Source: JBBQNJ01 sp038329845
Lineage (GTDB): Bacteria > Planctomycetota > Phycisphaerae > Tepidisphaerales > Tepidisphaeraceae
Direction: 5' to 3'
DNA length: 64,000 bases
Assembly (NCBI GenBank): GCA_038329845.1
Contig: JBBQNJ010000019.1
Location: forward strand, 1-64,000
Below are positions 1 through 7,995 of the stretch, piece by piece. A program made the translations under genes and the position numbers. The notes beneath the pieces are model-generated. The model did no database searches, had not been told where the DNA came from, and saw only the letters and a program-made list of their open reading frames with translations. Within the stretch, counting starts at the first letter, position 1, and each line of letters begins with the position of its first letter.

Positions 1-133
1 CGCGGGGGGGGGCGGGGCCGCCGCGGGTGCCGTTGGGTTGGGGGGGGTTCCCAAACCCCCCCCCCCGCCGATCCATGGCAAGTTGATCCTACCGGCGTCC
101 TTTTCACCGGTTAATGCTTCACCGGCGCGATCG
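1..133. other. G/C homopolymer-rich window edge
   Basis: No gene is visible here. The first 70 bases are dominated by runs of G (8-9 nt) and C (11-13 nt), unlike any other part of the window. The remaining bases lead to the stop codon of the export lipoprotein on the minus strand. The runs could be a real G-quadruplex-prone spacer or a sequencing/assembly artefact near a contig end. Confidence 0.5.
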
Positions 134-1648
134 CTAGAGAAGATTCCCGTTGCGGTCGTAGGCGAAGTTGCGGTCATACAGGAACCCGAATCCGTATGTG
201 AACCGGAAGGCACCCCGCACCGCCGCGATGAACGGCGCGAACATATTGGTGCCCACGTTCACAATATCGTCCGGTTTGAGGAACAGATCAGGTTGCTTTC
301 CGTCCCAGATTTTTTCCAGATCGACCCGGACGAAGACTTCTTTATCAGTCCCGATCCGGCGGATGATCTCGGTGCGCTGGGGGATGGCCAGGGGGCCGAG
401 CATTCGGGCCGAAACAATCGCCTGTTTCAGCGTGATCCGTCGATTGCTCAGGCTGTAAACGCCCGGCGAGCCGACGTTTCCGGCCATGTAATATTCTCCG
501 ATAATCGGGGGAGGCACGACAATCAGATCCTTGGGGCGGACGACGATATTGTATCGCAGATCCCCATTTTTCAGGGCCGTGAGGGGAATACGAATGATGC
601 GGGTGTCGGTGGGGGTCTTGGGCTCGTTGAACTCGAAACCCTGGGTGGCGGGAGCGGTGGTCGCGGCCGCAGCGGTCATATCGGTCTCGTCGGGCGCGGC
701 TTCGTCGCCGCCGACCGCGATCGTCTGGCCTTCCACAGTGATAAAGCGGCCTTCGGGGGCCGGGGCCGTGGTCGGCGGGGTCTGACCCGTACCATTGCCC
801 GACGCCGGGGCTACGTCCGGGTCGCCGCCGGCTTGGAGAAGCACCAGCCGGCCGGGAGTTCGGGCCACTCGCATCCCGCGCGAGGGGGCCTCGGATCGCG
901 GGGCCAGGTCGTCGGCGGGGGCACCGGGCTGGGTCGTTTTGCCTCCGGTCGCGGCGCTCTTCGGTTCCGAATCGAGCCGGCGAATCACGTAGACCCACTC
1001 AACGTTGGGCACCGTGACATCGCGCGAGACGACCAGGGCATCGAGCATCCGGAAGTCGGACTGCAGAATGGCGTACTGCCCCGGCGACTGGACCGATCCG
1101 ATGATGCTGAACGTGCGGGCGCGGGCCTCGGAAACGGTCGCCGAGACCTGGGCGTTTTGAATGATATTCGCGTCCTTGTATTTCCCGACGATCGCCTTTT
1201 CGAGCTCGGCCTCGGTGCGCCCCTCGGCGGGAACGGTTTCGACCAGCGGGAGGCTGATCTGGCCGGTCTCACTGACCCGAGCCGTCTTGACGGTTTCGAT
1301 CCCCGGACCGGCCAAGTCGGTGATCGAGACGCTGATCAGGTCGCCCTTGCCGATCCGGTAGTCGCTGCCTTCAACCTGCAGGTCCATCTGGCGGACATCG
1401 GTGGCGTTGAGGAAACTCGGTTCCGGCTCATCGACGCCGGAATAATTCATCAAGTCCGGAAGGATGGGAAGAAGCAGCGCCTCTTGCCGCCACCGGCCAA
1501 CCTGGGTGGGATCGAGCCATCCTTTCGACTCGCAGCCGGTCAGCGCGGCCAACGCGATCGAGAAAGCGACCGCCGAGGCACCCAGCCGCGCGATCCGATG
1601 CGATTTAATCCAGTTGAACCCGTTGAATGCGATTTCGGCCCAGCGCAA
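134..1648 (-). CDS. Polysaccharide export (Wza/OPX-type) lipoprotein
   Basis: Outer-membrane polysaccharide export protein of the Wza/OPX type, expected to form a periplasm-to-outer-membrane channel for exopolysaccharide. The N-terminal signal sequence ends in a lipobox (ALTGC, about residues 34-38). The Poly_export domain follows (YRIGKGDLISVSI...), then SLBB-type segments near 'GSVQSPGQY' and 'GNVGSPGVYSL'. At 504 residues it is longer than Wza because of a Pro/Thr/Ala-rich insert at about 225-335. The start is TTG (CAA at 1646-1648 on the plus strand), preceded by AAAGGAG at the right spacing. No glycosyltransferases or Wzc-like kinase are visible next to it, but the downstream side is cut by the window edge. 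Confidence 0.85.
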   Translation of the reverse strand: MRWAEIAFNGFNWIKSHRIARLGASAVAFSIALAALTGCESKGWLDPTQVGRWRQEALLLPILPDLMNYSGVDEPEPSFLNATDVRQMDLQVEGSDYRIGKGDLISVSITDLAGPGIETVKTARVSETGQISLPLVETVPAEGRTEAELEKAIVGKYKDANIIQNAQVSATVSEARARTFSIIGSVQSPGQYAILQSDFRMLDALVVSRDVTVPNVEWVYVIRRLDSEPKSAATGGKTTQPGAPADDLAPRSEAPSRGMRVARTPGRLVLLQAGGDPDVAPASGNGTGQTPPTTAPAPEGRFITVEGQTIAVGGDEAAPDETDMTAAAATTAPATQGFEFNEPKTPTDTRIIRIPLTALKNGDLRYNIVVRPKDLIVVPPPIIGEYYMAGNVGSPGVYSLSNRRITLKQAIVSARMLGPLAIPQRTEIIRRIGTDKEVFVRVDLEKIWDGKQPDLFLKPDDIVNVGTNMFAPFIAAVRGAFRFTYGFGFLYDRNFAYDRNGNLL

Positions 1649-2109
1649 GAGAGACTCCTTTCGACGACAACCTGATCCGGCGGGCGGGCGGTTTTCGTCC
1701 CGCCGCGCACTGCACCGATCACCTCCCGAGAGCCGCTTTGCGTGCGGACCGGTCGGATGGCGGGCGTCATAATGCAGGAAACAGGGCGGTTGGGCAAGTT
1801 GCGGAATCTCCAGCGCCCTTGCAACACATCAAGTGATGGTCCATCGACCAAACGAACGCGCCACTCGAGCGGCAGCGCGAGGCACCGCTTATCGGACAGC
1901 AATAAGCCGAGCCACAGGAAAGCGGACGGCGCTATTCGGGTATTGTCGGATGCATGGCCGACCGAGTCGCGGACGGGCAATGAAGTATCGGACGACGCGA
2001 TTCGGGTATCGTCGGCTGCATGGCCAACCGAGTCGCGGACGGGCAATGAAAAACCGGACGACGCAAGCGCCATCCGGTTAGGCATTTCATTCCGATGACT
2101 GAAGGAGGC
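1649..2109. other. Intergenic region with 66 bp tandem repeat
   Basis: This 461-base stretch separates two minus-strand lipoprotein genes and holds the promoter side of the export gene. Its main content is the 66 bp tandem repeat at 1923-2064. An open frame on the minus strand (up to 2085) runs through the repeat into the export gene but looks like a by-product of the repeat, with no recognisable domain. Confidence 0.6.
1923..2064. repeat. 66 bp tandem repeat, about 2.15 copies
   Basis: Units begin with CGGACGGCGC at 1923, CGGACGACGC at 1989 and again at 2055, so the period is exactly 66 bp. Units 1 and 2 differ at a few positions only and share ACCGAGTCGCGGACGGGCAA. The third copy is cut after 10 bp. 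The period is a multiple of three, which keeps one minus-strand frame open, but there is no evidence that it is translated. Confidence 0.85.
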
Positions 2110-2394
2110 TTAGTGAGAAGCGTCCTTCAACTTGTTGCCCGCATCCTTCATCGCGTCGCCGGCCTTGTTGCCCGCATCCTTCATCGCGTCCTTGGTCTTA
2201 TCCATTCCCGATTCCATCTTGTCGCCGACGTCTTTCATCGCCGAATCCATGTCCTTGGACTTGGTTTCGACCTGCACCTTCCCGGTCCCCGAGGGGGTCT
2301 CGACTTTCACTTCTTTCTTGTCATCGCAACCGATGACCGCGCCCAGACCCATCGCCATAACGCCGACCGCGACCCACATTTGCTTGCCGAACAT
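2110..2394 (-). CDS. Small lipoprotein with helical MKDAGNK repeats
   Basis: A 94-residue exported lipoprotein of unknown function. A hydrophobic signal peptide ends in the lipobox VIGC at about residue 22. The mature part is a charged amphipathic helix built from near-repeats such as MKDVGDK, MKDAGNK and MKDAGNK, resembling LEA-like or murein-lipoprotein-like coiled coils. The ATG at 2394 is preferred because AAAGGAG lies seven bases upstream. A TTG six bases earlier would be too close to that site. It could act as an envelope spacer or stress protein, but this is inference only. Confidence 0.75.
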   Translation of the reverse strand: MFGKQMWVAVGVMAMGLGAVIGCDDKKEVKVETPSGTGKVQVETKSKDMDSAMKDVGDKMESGMDKTKDAMKDAGNKAGDAMKDAGNKLKDASH

Positions 2395-2509
2395 GTTCAA
2401 GCTCCTTTCACCTGTGCGGCCCGATCGAACCGTTCGCGTAAATGCGCGGAGGAAATCAGTCCGATCGGTGCCTCTAGTTCCTATTATAGGCCAACCTCAC
2501 CGCTCTTGG

Positions 2510-2890
2510 CTACCCTTCAGATCGCTCCAAGCGAAAAAAGCAGCCGGACAAGTCCACTTTTTCACCGATCATTGGAACGCCTTCAGCGCCGAGGAGTTCT
2601 CGCTTGGCGTCGATCCCCCCGGCGAAACCCCGCAGCGCCCCATCGGCACCGACCACCCGGTGGCAGGGGACTTTCGGGGCGTGCGGATTGCGGTTCAGCG
2701 CCCCGCCGACCGCCCGGCATCCGCGGGTGCCGAGCGCTTGGGCGATCTGCGAATAGGTTGTCACCATCCCGCGGGGAATCCGCGCTGTCATCGCCCACAC
2801 TCGCTGATCGAACGTCATCCCCGGCAAAATCCGCCCAGCCACGACATCGGCGATCTTGATCCGCTTCTCACCACTCACTGCCGTTCTCAT
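2510..2890 (-). CDS. ogt: Methylated-DNA-[protein]-cysteine S-methyltransferase
   Basis: DNA repair protein that transfers an alkyl group from O6-alkylguanine to its own cysteine. The 126 residues correspond to the C-terminal DNA-binding and active-site domain. Visible are the winged-helix part (RIPRGMVTTYSQIAQALG) and the acceptor motif PCHRVV with Cys at residue 76, followed by GFAGGIDAKRELL. The intact PCHR motif argues for a true methyltransferase and not an alkyltransferase-like protein with Trp in that place. The large N-terminal domain of longer Ogt/Ada proteins is absent. ATG at 2890 has AGGAG eight bases upstream. It is divergent from the dihydrolipoyl dehydrogenase gene with a 78 bp spacer. 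Confidence 0.88.
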   Translation of the reverse strand: MRTAVSGEKRIKIADVVAGRILPGMTFDQRVWAMTARIPRGMVTTYSQIAQALGTRGCRAVGGALNRNPHAPKVPCHRVVGADGALRGFAGGIDAKRELLGAEGVPMIGEKVDLSGCFFRLERSEG

Positions 2891-2955
2891 GGTCGCATCT
2901 CCTGATTGAACCTGCCCGATCTTATCGCCGCAGTCGCATTTCGTCGCGGGATTCC

Positions 2956-2961
2956 TATTAT
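2956..2961 (+). promoter_or_regulatory. Candidate -10 box (TATTAT) for lpd
   Basis: TATTAT ends seven bases before the ATG at 2969 and no convincing Shine-Dalgarno is present. Transcription would begin at or next to the start codon, giving a leaderless mRNA. No clear -35 was found. The call rests on position and on similar cases elsewhere in the window. Confidence 0.4.
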
Positions 2962-2968
2962 CGAGGCT

Positions 2969-4873
2969 ATGGCACATGAAATCACGATGCCGCAGTTGAG
3001 CGACACCATGGCGGAGGGGACGCTGGTGAAGTGGAACAAGAAACAGGGGGATAAGGTCAAGGCGGGCGACGAGATCGCCGACATCGAGACCGACAAGGCG
3101 ACCATGCCGTTCGAGGCGGCCGAGTCGGGGGTCTTGGCGGTGACGGCGGTGGCGGAAGGGGAAAAAGTGGCCGTCGGGACGATCATCGGCGTGATCGCCG
3201 AGGCGGGGGAGGATCCGACCGAGCTTCGGTCCCGCTACGAGAAAAAAGGCGGATCGGCGGCGAAGGTCGCGCAATCGGGCCCGTCGAAGCAGGCGACCGC
3301 CAAGCCGAATCAGCCAGACCCATCTTCGGAAGGTTCGGCGGCGCTGTCGGATAAACCGAAATCGGCAGGCAAGGCCGATTCGCAAGAGCAACCGGGGCCT
3401 AAGTCCGCGGCTAAAGGCGCGGATCTGGTTAAACCCGCCAAGACGCGCTATGACTATGACCTGATCGTCATCGGCGGCGGGCCGGCCGGGTATGCGGCGG
3501 CGATTCGCGCCGGGCAGCTTAAAAAACGCGTTCTGTGCGTGGAAAAAGAGAATCTCGGGGGCACCTGCCTGAACTGGGGATGTATCCCCACCAAGGCCTT
3601 GCTCGAGGACGGGGCATTCGTTCGCAAGCTGCGGACCGAAGCGACCGATCGCGGCGTGACGATCAAGGAAATGAAGGTCGATTTCGCCAAAATCATCGCC
3701 CGCAGCCGCGGGATCGCCGAAAAGCTCTCCAAGGGGATCGGGTTTTTGTTCAGCAAGCACCAGGTCCGGCGCGACACCGGCACGGGGCAGTTGCTCAAGC
3801 CCCACCTGGTTCGCATCACCACCGAACAGGGGACGCGCGAGGCCTCGGCCGACCATGTGATCCTCGCCACCGGCGCCAAACCGACCGAGCTGCCCTTCGC
3901 CAAGTTCGACGGCAGGCAGATTATCACCTCGCGCGAGGCGATGAACCTGCCGACCCAGCCGCGCCGGATGGCGATCATCGGTGCCGGCGCCATCGGCTGC
4001 GAGTTCGCCGACTTCTACAACGCCATCGGAACCGAAGTGACTCTTATCGAGATGCTCCCGCACCTGCTGCCCAACGAGGATGAGGATGTTTCGATTCTGA
4101 TCGAGCGATCCTTCGCCAAGCGCGGGATCAACGTCTGCATCGGGACCAAGACCGAGAAGATCGAGAAGTCCCAACAGGGCGTGAAGCTGACGCTGTCGGG
4201 CAAGACCGACAAGACGATCGAGGCCGACGTGGTGCTGGTGGCGGTGGGGGTCACGGGCAACACCCAGGGCGTGGCCGATCCCAACAGCGGCCTGGCGATC
4301 GAGCGCGGCCGGATCAAGGTCGATCCGCAATACAAGACGAATCTCGAGAATGTCTGGGCGGTGGGGGATTGCGTGAGCATTCACTTCCCCGAGCAAGAGG
4401 CGATGGCGGGGTATCGGCATCCCGACCTGGCGCATGTGGCGCATCACGAGGCGATGAACGTGGTCGAGCACCTGTTCGCGGGCGGCGACCATCGGATCGA
4501 CTACCGGTTCATCCCCGGTTGCACCTACACCCATCCCCAGGTGGCGAGCATGGGGATGAACGAAAAGACCCTGCGCGAACAGAAGCGGAATATCCGCATC
4601 GGCAAATTTCCGTTCGGTGCCTCGGGGCGGGCCTTGGCGGCTGGGGCGACCGAGGGGTTCGTCAAACTGCTGTTTGATGCCGAGTACGGCGAGTTGCTGG
4701 GAGTCCACATGGTGGGAGAAAATGTCACCGAGTTGCTGGCCGAGCTGGTGCTGGCTCGCAAGCTCGAGGCGACCGAGGCCGAGATCATCGAAGCGATGCA
4801 TCCGCATCCGACGATGAGCGAGGCGATCATGGAAGCGGCCGGGGTGGCCGATGGTCGGGCGATCCATATCTAG
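2969..4873 (+). CDS. lpd: Dihydrolipoyl dehydrogenase with N-terminal lipoyl domain
   Basis: E3 flavoenzyme that reoxidises dihydrolipoamide with NAD+ for 2-oxoacid dehydrogenases and for the glycine cleavage system. An N-terminal biotinyl/lipoyl domain (about residues 3-78) carries the lipoylation site ETDKATM at Lys43. A Pro/Ser/Lys-rich linker (about 90-160) follows, then the full pyridine nucleotide-disulphide oxidoreductase with FAD motif GGGPAGYAAA, redox pair Cys200/Cys205 in CLNWGC, NAD motif GAGAIG and C-terminal HPHPTMSEA with the catalytic His. ATG 2969 was chosen because the lipoyl domain starts right after it. A TTG at 2906 is possible but lacks support. The fused lipoyl domain is typical of PDH-type E3, yet no E1 or E2 gene lies nearby. 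Confidence 0.92.
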   Translation: MAHEITMPQLSDTMAEGTLVKWNKKQGDKVKAGDEIADIETDKATMPFEAAESGVLAVTAVAEGEKVAVGTIIGVIAEAGEDPTELRSRYEKKGGSAAKVAQSGPSKQATAKPNQPDPSSEGSAALSDKPKSAGKADSQEQPGPKSAAKGADLVKPAKTRYDYDLIVIGGGPAGYAAAIRAGQLKKRVLCVEKENLGGTCLNWGCIPTKALLEDGAFVRKLRTEATDRGVTIKEMKVDFAKIIARSRGIAEKLSKGIGFLFSKHQVRRDTGTGQLLKPHLVRITTEQGTREASADHVILATGAKPTELPFAKFDGRQIITSREAMNLPTQPRRMAIIGAGAIGCEFADFYNAIGTEVTLIEMLPHLLPNEDEDVSILIERSFAKRGINVCIGTKTEKIEKSQQGVKLTLSGKTDKTIEADVVLVAVGVTGNTQGVADPNSGLAIERGRIKVDPQYKTNLENVWAVGDCVSIHFPEQEAMAGYRHPDLAHVAHHEAMNVVEHLFAGGDHRIDYRFIPGCTYTHPQVASMGMNEKTLREQKRNIRIGKFPFGASGRALAAGATEGFVKLLFDAEYGELLGVHMVGENVTELLAELVLARKLEATEAEIIEAMHPHPTMSEAIMEAAGVADGRAIHI

Positions 4874-5080
4874 CCGCCGTACCCGCTTACCGATGAACGT
4901 CGGCGCGAGTTGCGCGCCGTTCCCGGTGCCGCTTGGCGATCATCGCTGCCCGTCATCGATGCCGCCGATTGGCGAGCCAGACCGAGGCGGCCCGGGCGGC
5001 GCAGGAATCACTCGCGCCCGGCGTAATGAGTGGCAAGAGACGTTAATTCGTGCCAGAGCGGTCCAGTGTGCGGAAGTGGA

Positions 5081-5109
5081 TTGACTCGTCGAATTAAAAC
5101 ATCTATCGT
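5081..5109 (+). promoter_or_regulatory. Sigma-70-like promoter (TTGACT-N17-TATCGT)
   Basis: TTGACT at 5081-5086 and TATCGT at 5104-5109 are separated by exactly 17 bases, about 32 bases before the ATG at 5142. The rest of the 268-base gap after lpd (4874-5080) shows no gene or strong structure. Confidence 0.5.
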
Positions 5110-5141
5110 ATCCGTTAACCATTCTTGCGGGGCCAAAGGTT

Positions 5142-6425
5142 ATGCCAGAATATCTGACGCTCGAAGAAGCAGCGGAACAATTGGGTGTGGAGTACAAGAC
5201 CATTTACCGGCTCGTGCGCCAGGGGGACTTGCCGGCCGGCAAGATCGGCCGCATCTACCGCATCCGCAAAGAAGACCTGGACAGTTATTTTGAACGCCAG
5301 AAGAGTTTCGCCACCGGTCCGGGTCAACGCTCGGGGCTGACGTACCTCGAGGGGCTGCGATGCGCCGCCTGCGAGGCGCCGATCGTCAGCGAGTTGTCGA
5401 TCGGCGGGCGGGACCCCGAGACTCAGCGCCCGATTTGCCAGGCGTGCTGGTCGGTGAAAAAGGTTCGCAAAGTCAGCGATGCTGAAATGTCCAAGCCTGC
5501 CGAGTCGGCGCCGACTGCATCGTCGTCGTCGCGTCGGATCGAGCAGAAGGCCCAGTCTTCGGAGCCGTCCAAGAGCCCCCAGCAGGAGCGTTCCGAGCGG
5601 ATCGCCGAGTCGGTGGCGCAGGTACGGCGCGAAGGTCGGGCGGTTTTGGTCGGCGAGGAAGGCAAGGTGGCCGAGGATTCGTTCCTGCGAGCTTTCGCCC
5701 AGCGGCTTGAACAGGTCGAGGAAGTGCAGGATCCCGTGCATGGCCGCGCCATCGAGCTGCGGTCGGCGAGGGTCAAACACGAAATCGACCTGACGGCGAT
5801 GGTGGCGAAGAACAGCGAATTGCCGGGCAACCGGATCAGCCGTTTCGAGATTCGCGCCAGTCTGTTCGGCAAAGGCAAGGGAGCGGTCAACGTCGAAGGC
5901 ATTTTCGTGTCCCGAACCCGGGTCTTGACCGATGCGGGATTCGATGCCGATCCCTTGGGCGAATCGGAATTGTCATCGGCGCTGAACGCATTGGCCCAGC
6001 GGGCCAAGAGCCAGGATGTGTTCACGGTCGCATTGCTGGCCTCGGCGACTGGCTGGACGGCCGCCGCGGCCGAACAGATCGTCAATCCTCGCGAAAAATC
6101 AGGCTTCAGCGACAAGCGGGCCGTCGCGGCGCTACTGGACCTGCACAGCGGACGGGTGACGTTGGATGAACAAGACGAGCGGCTGGCGACGTATCTGCCG
6201 CTGCTCGATCCGCAACGGACCGCCGAAGTGCTGCCGCGCTGCACCCAGATCGTCAAGAACACCGTTGCGTCGCGCCATTCGCTGGCGCTGAAGGACGCGG
6301 TGAAGGTTTGCAACGTGGGAACCGCCTGGGCGCGGCTGGTGTTCGAGCGACTGAAGTCGGACCCCGAGCATGCACTGAAGGAATTTCCCGATCGTGGCCT
6401 GGTGATTTACCGCCAGGGCGCTTAG
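5142..6425 (+). CDS. Excisionase-type HTH / zinc-finger protein of unknown function
   Basis: A 427-residue protein with a MerR/excisionase-like helix-turn-helix at the N terminus (about 4-48: YLTLEEAAEQLGVEYKTIYRLVRQG then GRIYRIRKEDLDSYF). A four-cysteine zinc-knuckle-like segment follows (CAAC near residue 70, CQAC near 103), then a Ser/Ala/Glu-rich linker and a long C-terminal region (about 200-427) that matches no family I can name. That region is rich in helices and includes FEIRASLFGKGKGAVNVEGIF. Together this suggests a DNA-binding adaptor or regulator. AAAGG precedes the ATG and a good promoter lies upstream. It appears monocistronic. The gap from 6426 to 6657 holds nothing recognisable. 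Confidence 0.7.
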   Translation: MPEYLTLEEAAEQLGVEYKTIYRLVRQGDLPAGKIGRIYRIRKEDLDSYFERQKSFATGPGQRSGLTYLEGLRCAACEAPIVSELSIGGRDPETQRPICQACWSVKKVRKVSDAEMSKPAESAPTASSSSRRIEQKAQSSEPSKSPQQERSERIAESVAQVRREGRAVLVGEEGKVAEDSFLRAFAQRLEQVEEVQDPVHGRAIELRSARVKHEIDLTAMVAKNSELPGNRISRFEIRASLFGKGKGAVNVEGIFVSRTRVLTDAGFDADPLGESELSSALNALAQRAKSQDVFTVALLASATGWTAAAAEQIVNPREKSGFSDKRAVAALLDLHSGRVTLDEQDERLATYLPLLDPQRTAEVLPRCTQIVKNTVASRHSLALKDAVKVCNVGTAWARLVFERLKSDPEHALKEFPDRGLVIYRQGA

Positions 6426-6657
6426 GGATCGACGAATTTCGCCGCGTGCAGAAAGTGGGTCGCCGCGGCGTAGTTACGAGGTGCGGAAATTGGCCGGGTG
6501 GTGGGAGGGATTGCCGATGTTCGGCATCCTCATCGCCGATCCGGCGAGCCTCGCCGGTGGGTAATGTGCCCGCCGGATCACGAGGTGCGTCCAATTCATT
6601 GTGGGTGAGTCGGCAGGCGCATCCTGCGGCACACACCAACTCTACAGGAGATGCGCG

Positions 6658-6828
6658 ATGAGCAAGGCGATCAAAATTGCGGCCCTGGGGCTGCTGCTGA
6701 TCAACACCCTGAGCGTGATGGGCTGCAAGCAGCAGCGAACCGAAGGCAAAGACTGGGAACCGGCCCGCCAGGGCCATCCGCGACCGGGTCCCAGCGAACC
6801 GTTGGACGCGCCCCCGGGGCAGCGATGA
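6658..6828 (+). CDS. Small lipoprotein (56 aa)
   Basis: A very small exported lipoprotein. A hydrophobic signal (IAALGLLLINTLSV) ends in the lipobox VMGC at residues 20-23. It is followed by about 33 hydrophilic, Pro/Arg-rich residues. An AGGAG lies eight bases before the ATG. It is the first gene of a three-gene run of exported proteins (to 8661). Its place before two LpoB/CsgG-like proteins suggests a YcfL-type accessory role, which is inference from position only. Confidence 0.65.
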   Translation: MSKAIKIAALGLLLINTLSVMGCKQQRTEGKDWEPARQGHPRPGPSEPLDAPPGQR

Positions 6829-6905
6829 GCCGCCGGCGTGAGAACTTCCATTCGTCGGTGCGTGGCGCGAACGCCCTGGCCGACAATTTACAAGGAGAAT
6901 CGACT

Positions 6906-7937
6906 ATGAACTTGCAATACAAATTGGTGATGGCGCTGGTGAGCGTGGGAACGATGTTGCTGGCGACGGCGTGCGCGCCCAAAGCTCCGCCGCCCAAGCC
7001 CGACTCGACGACCCAGCAGACGAACAATGACCTGGTGAATCCGCCGACCGTGGGCGTGACCCCCGAGAAGGAGCCGGATCGTCACGTGGATGTAATCGCG
7101 CCTCCGCCGCCCGACACCCGCAAGACCAGCGACTATGTGGGAACCGGCGTCGGTCCTCCGCGCGAAGCGCGGCTCAGCGACGCGGATAAACAGGAGGTCC
7201 TGCAACGGTCGTTGCTCGGATTGCAGCGGATGATGATCCACACAAAGGAAATCATGGTGCTGCCGACGGGCAATGAACAGAGCGCAGCGGCCAAGAACGT
7301 CCTGAGCCGGCGGCTGAGCGAGATCGGCTTCACGGTGATCGAAGGCGGGGAGAAGATGGATTTCAACCCCAGCCAGGACGAGCAGAACGACTATCGCAAG
7401 AACAACAACGTGAACCTGGTCTTCCTGCTTCGCGGGGAGAGCCAGGAGGTGGACAAGCTCGGGAATTTCTTCAGCTTTGACGCGAACTTGAACGGCAAGG
7501 TGATCAACCTCACCACTCATCAGTCGATCTCCTCGACCGAGGTCCGCAAGCGCGGCAAGCGCGAGCTGAGCCAGCGCCAAGCGGCCCAGAGCGCCCTCGA
7601 GGCCGCGGCCAAGGATGTGGTGACCTACCTGACCGATGAGGTGGCCCGCAAGTGGGAAGCGACCAGCCTGGTGAAGGTGAAACTGATGATCGGCAATCTC
7701 AACAGCGCCGCTTCCGCCGATGACATCCGCGTCGGGATGCAGAAGCGGGTGGGAATCTACTACGTGTCGTTCGAGAACTGGAATGAAAAGCAGAAGGAAG
7801 CGACCTACGACGTGCTGTGCCGCTTCGACGTGAAGGACAAGCTGCCCGGATACGTTGAAGAGCTTCGCAAGAGCGGCGTCGAGATTAAGAGCATTGATCA
7901 GTATGGTGAAGTGATCAAGGCCAAGAACACCAAGTAG
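6906..7937 (+). CDS. Lipoprotein, CsgG/LpoB-neighbourhood (343 aa)
   Basis: An exported lipoprotein of unknown function. The signal peptide ends in the lipobox LATAC at about residue 21. A Pro/Thr-rich tether (about 22-75) follows, then a globular part with alternating strands and helices. One segment (SAAAKNVLSRRLSEIGFTVIEGGE) looks like the 'variable-gene N-terminus' seen in CsgG/LpoB-like folds, and a second half begins at SLVKVKLMIGNLNSAASADDIR. AAGGAG precedes the ATG. It follows the small lipoprotein by 77 bp and precedes the LpoB-like protein by 58 bp, so the three are likely co-transcribed. The assignment of the fold is tentative. Confidence 0.65.
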   Translation: MNLQYKLVMALVSVGTMLLATACAPKAPPPKPDSTTQQTNNDLVNPPTVGVTPEKEPDRHVDVIAPPPPDTRKTSDYVGTGVGPPREARLSDADKQEVLQRSLLGLQRMMIHTKEIMVLPTGNEQSAAAKNVLSRRLSEIGFTVIEGGEKMDFNPSQDEQNDYRKNNNVNLVFLLRGESQEVDKLGNFFSFDANLNGKVINLTTHQSISSTEVRKRGKRELSQRQAAQSALEAAAKDVVTYLTDEVARKWEATSLVKVKLMIGNLNSAASADDIRVGMQKRVGIYYVSFENWNEKQKEATYDVLCRFDVKDKLPGYVEELRKSGVEIKSIDQYGEVIKAKNTK

Positions 7938-7995
7938 CCGCACAACGTTGAACGCGGTGATGAACGACACAAAGAATACACAGGAGCAAAAAGTC

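Noticed and set aside
1540..2085. Minus-strand frame through the 66 bp repeat into the export gene
   Set aside because: The repeat makes it open. It overlaps the start of the export lipoprotein in another frame and lacks a ribosome site.
2891..4867. Long minus-strand open frame opposite lpd that continues in frame into the methyltransferase gene
   Set aside because: The antisense part is a His/Arg/Gly-rich mirror of the clear lpd gene. Only the last 126 codons (from ATG 2890 with AGGAG) are a real protein.
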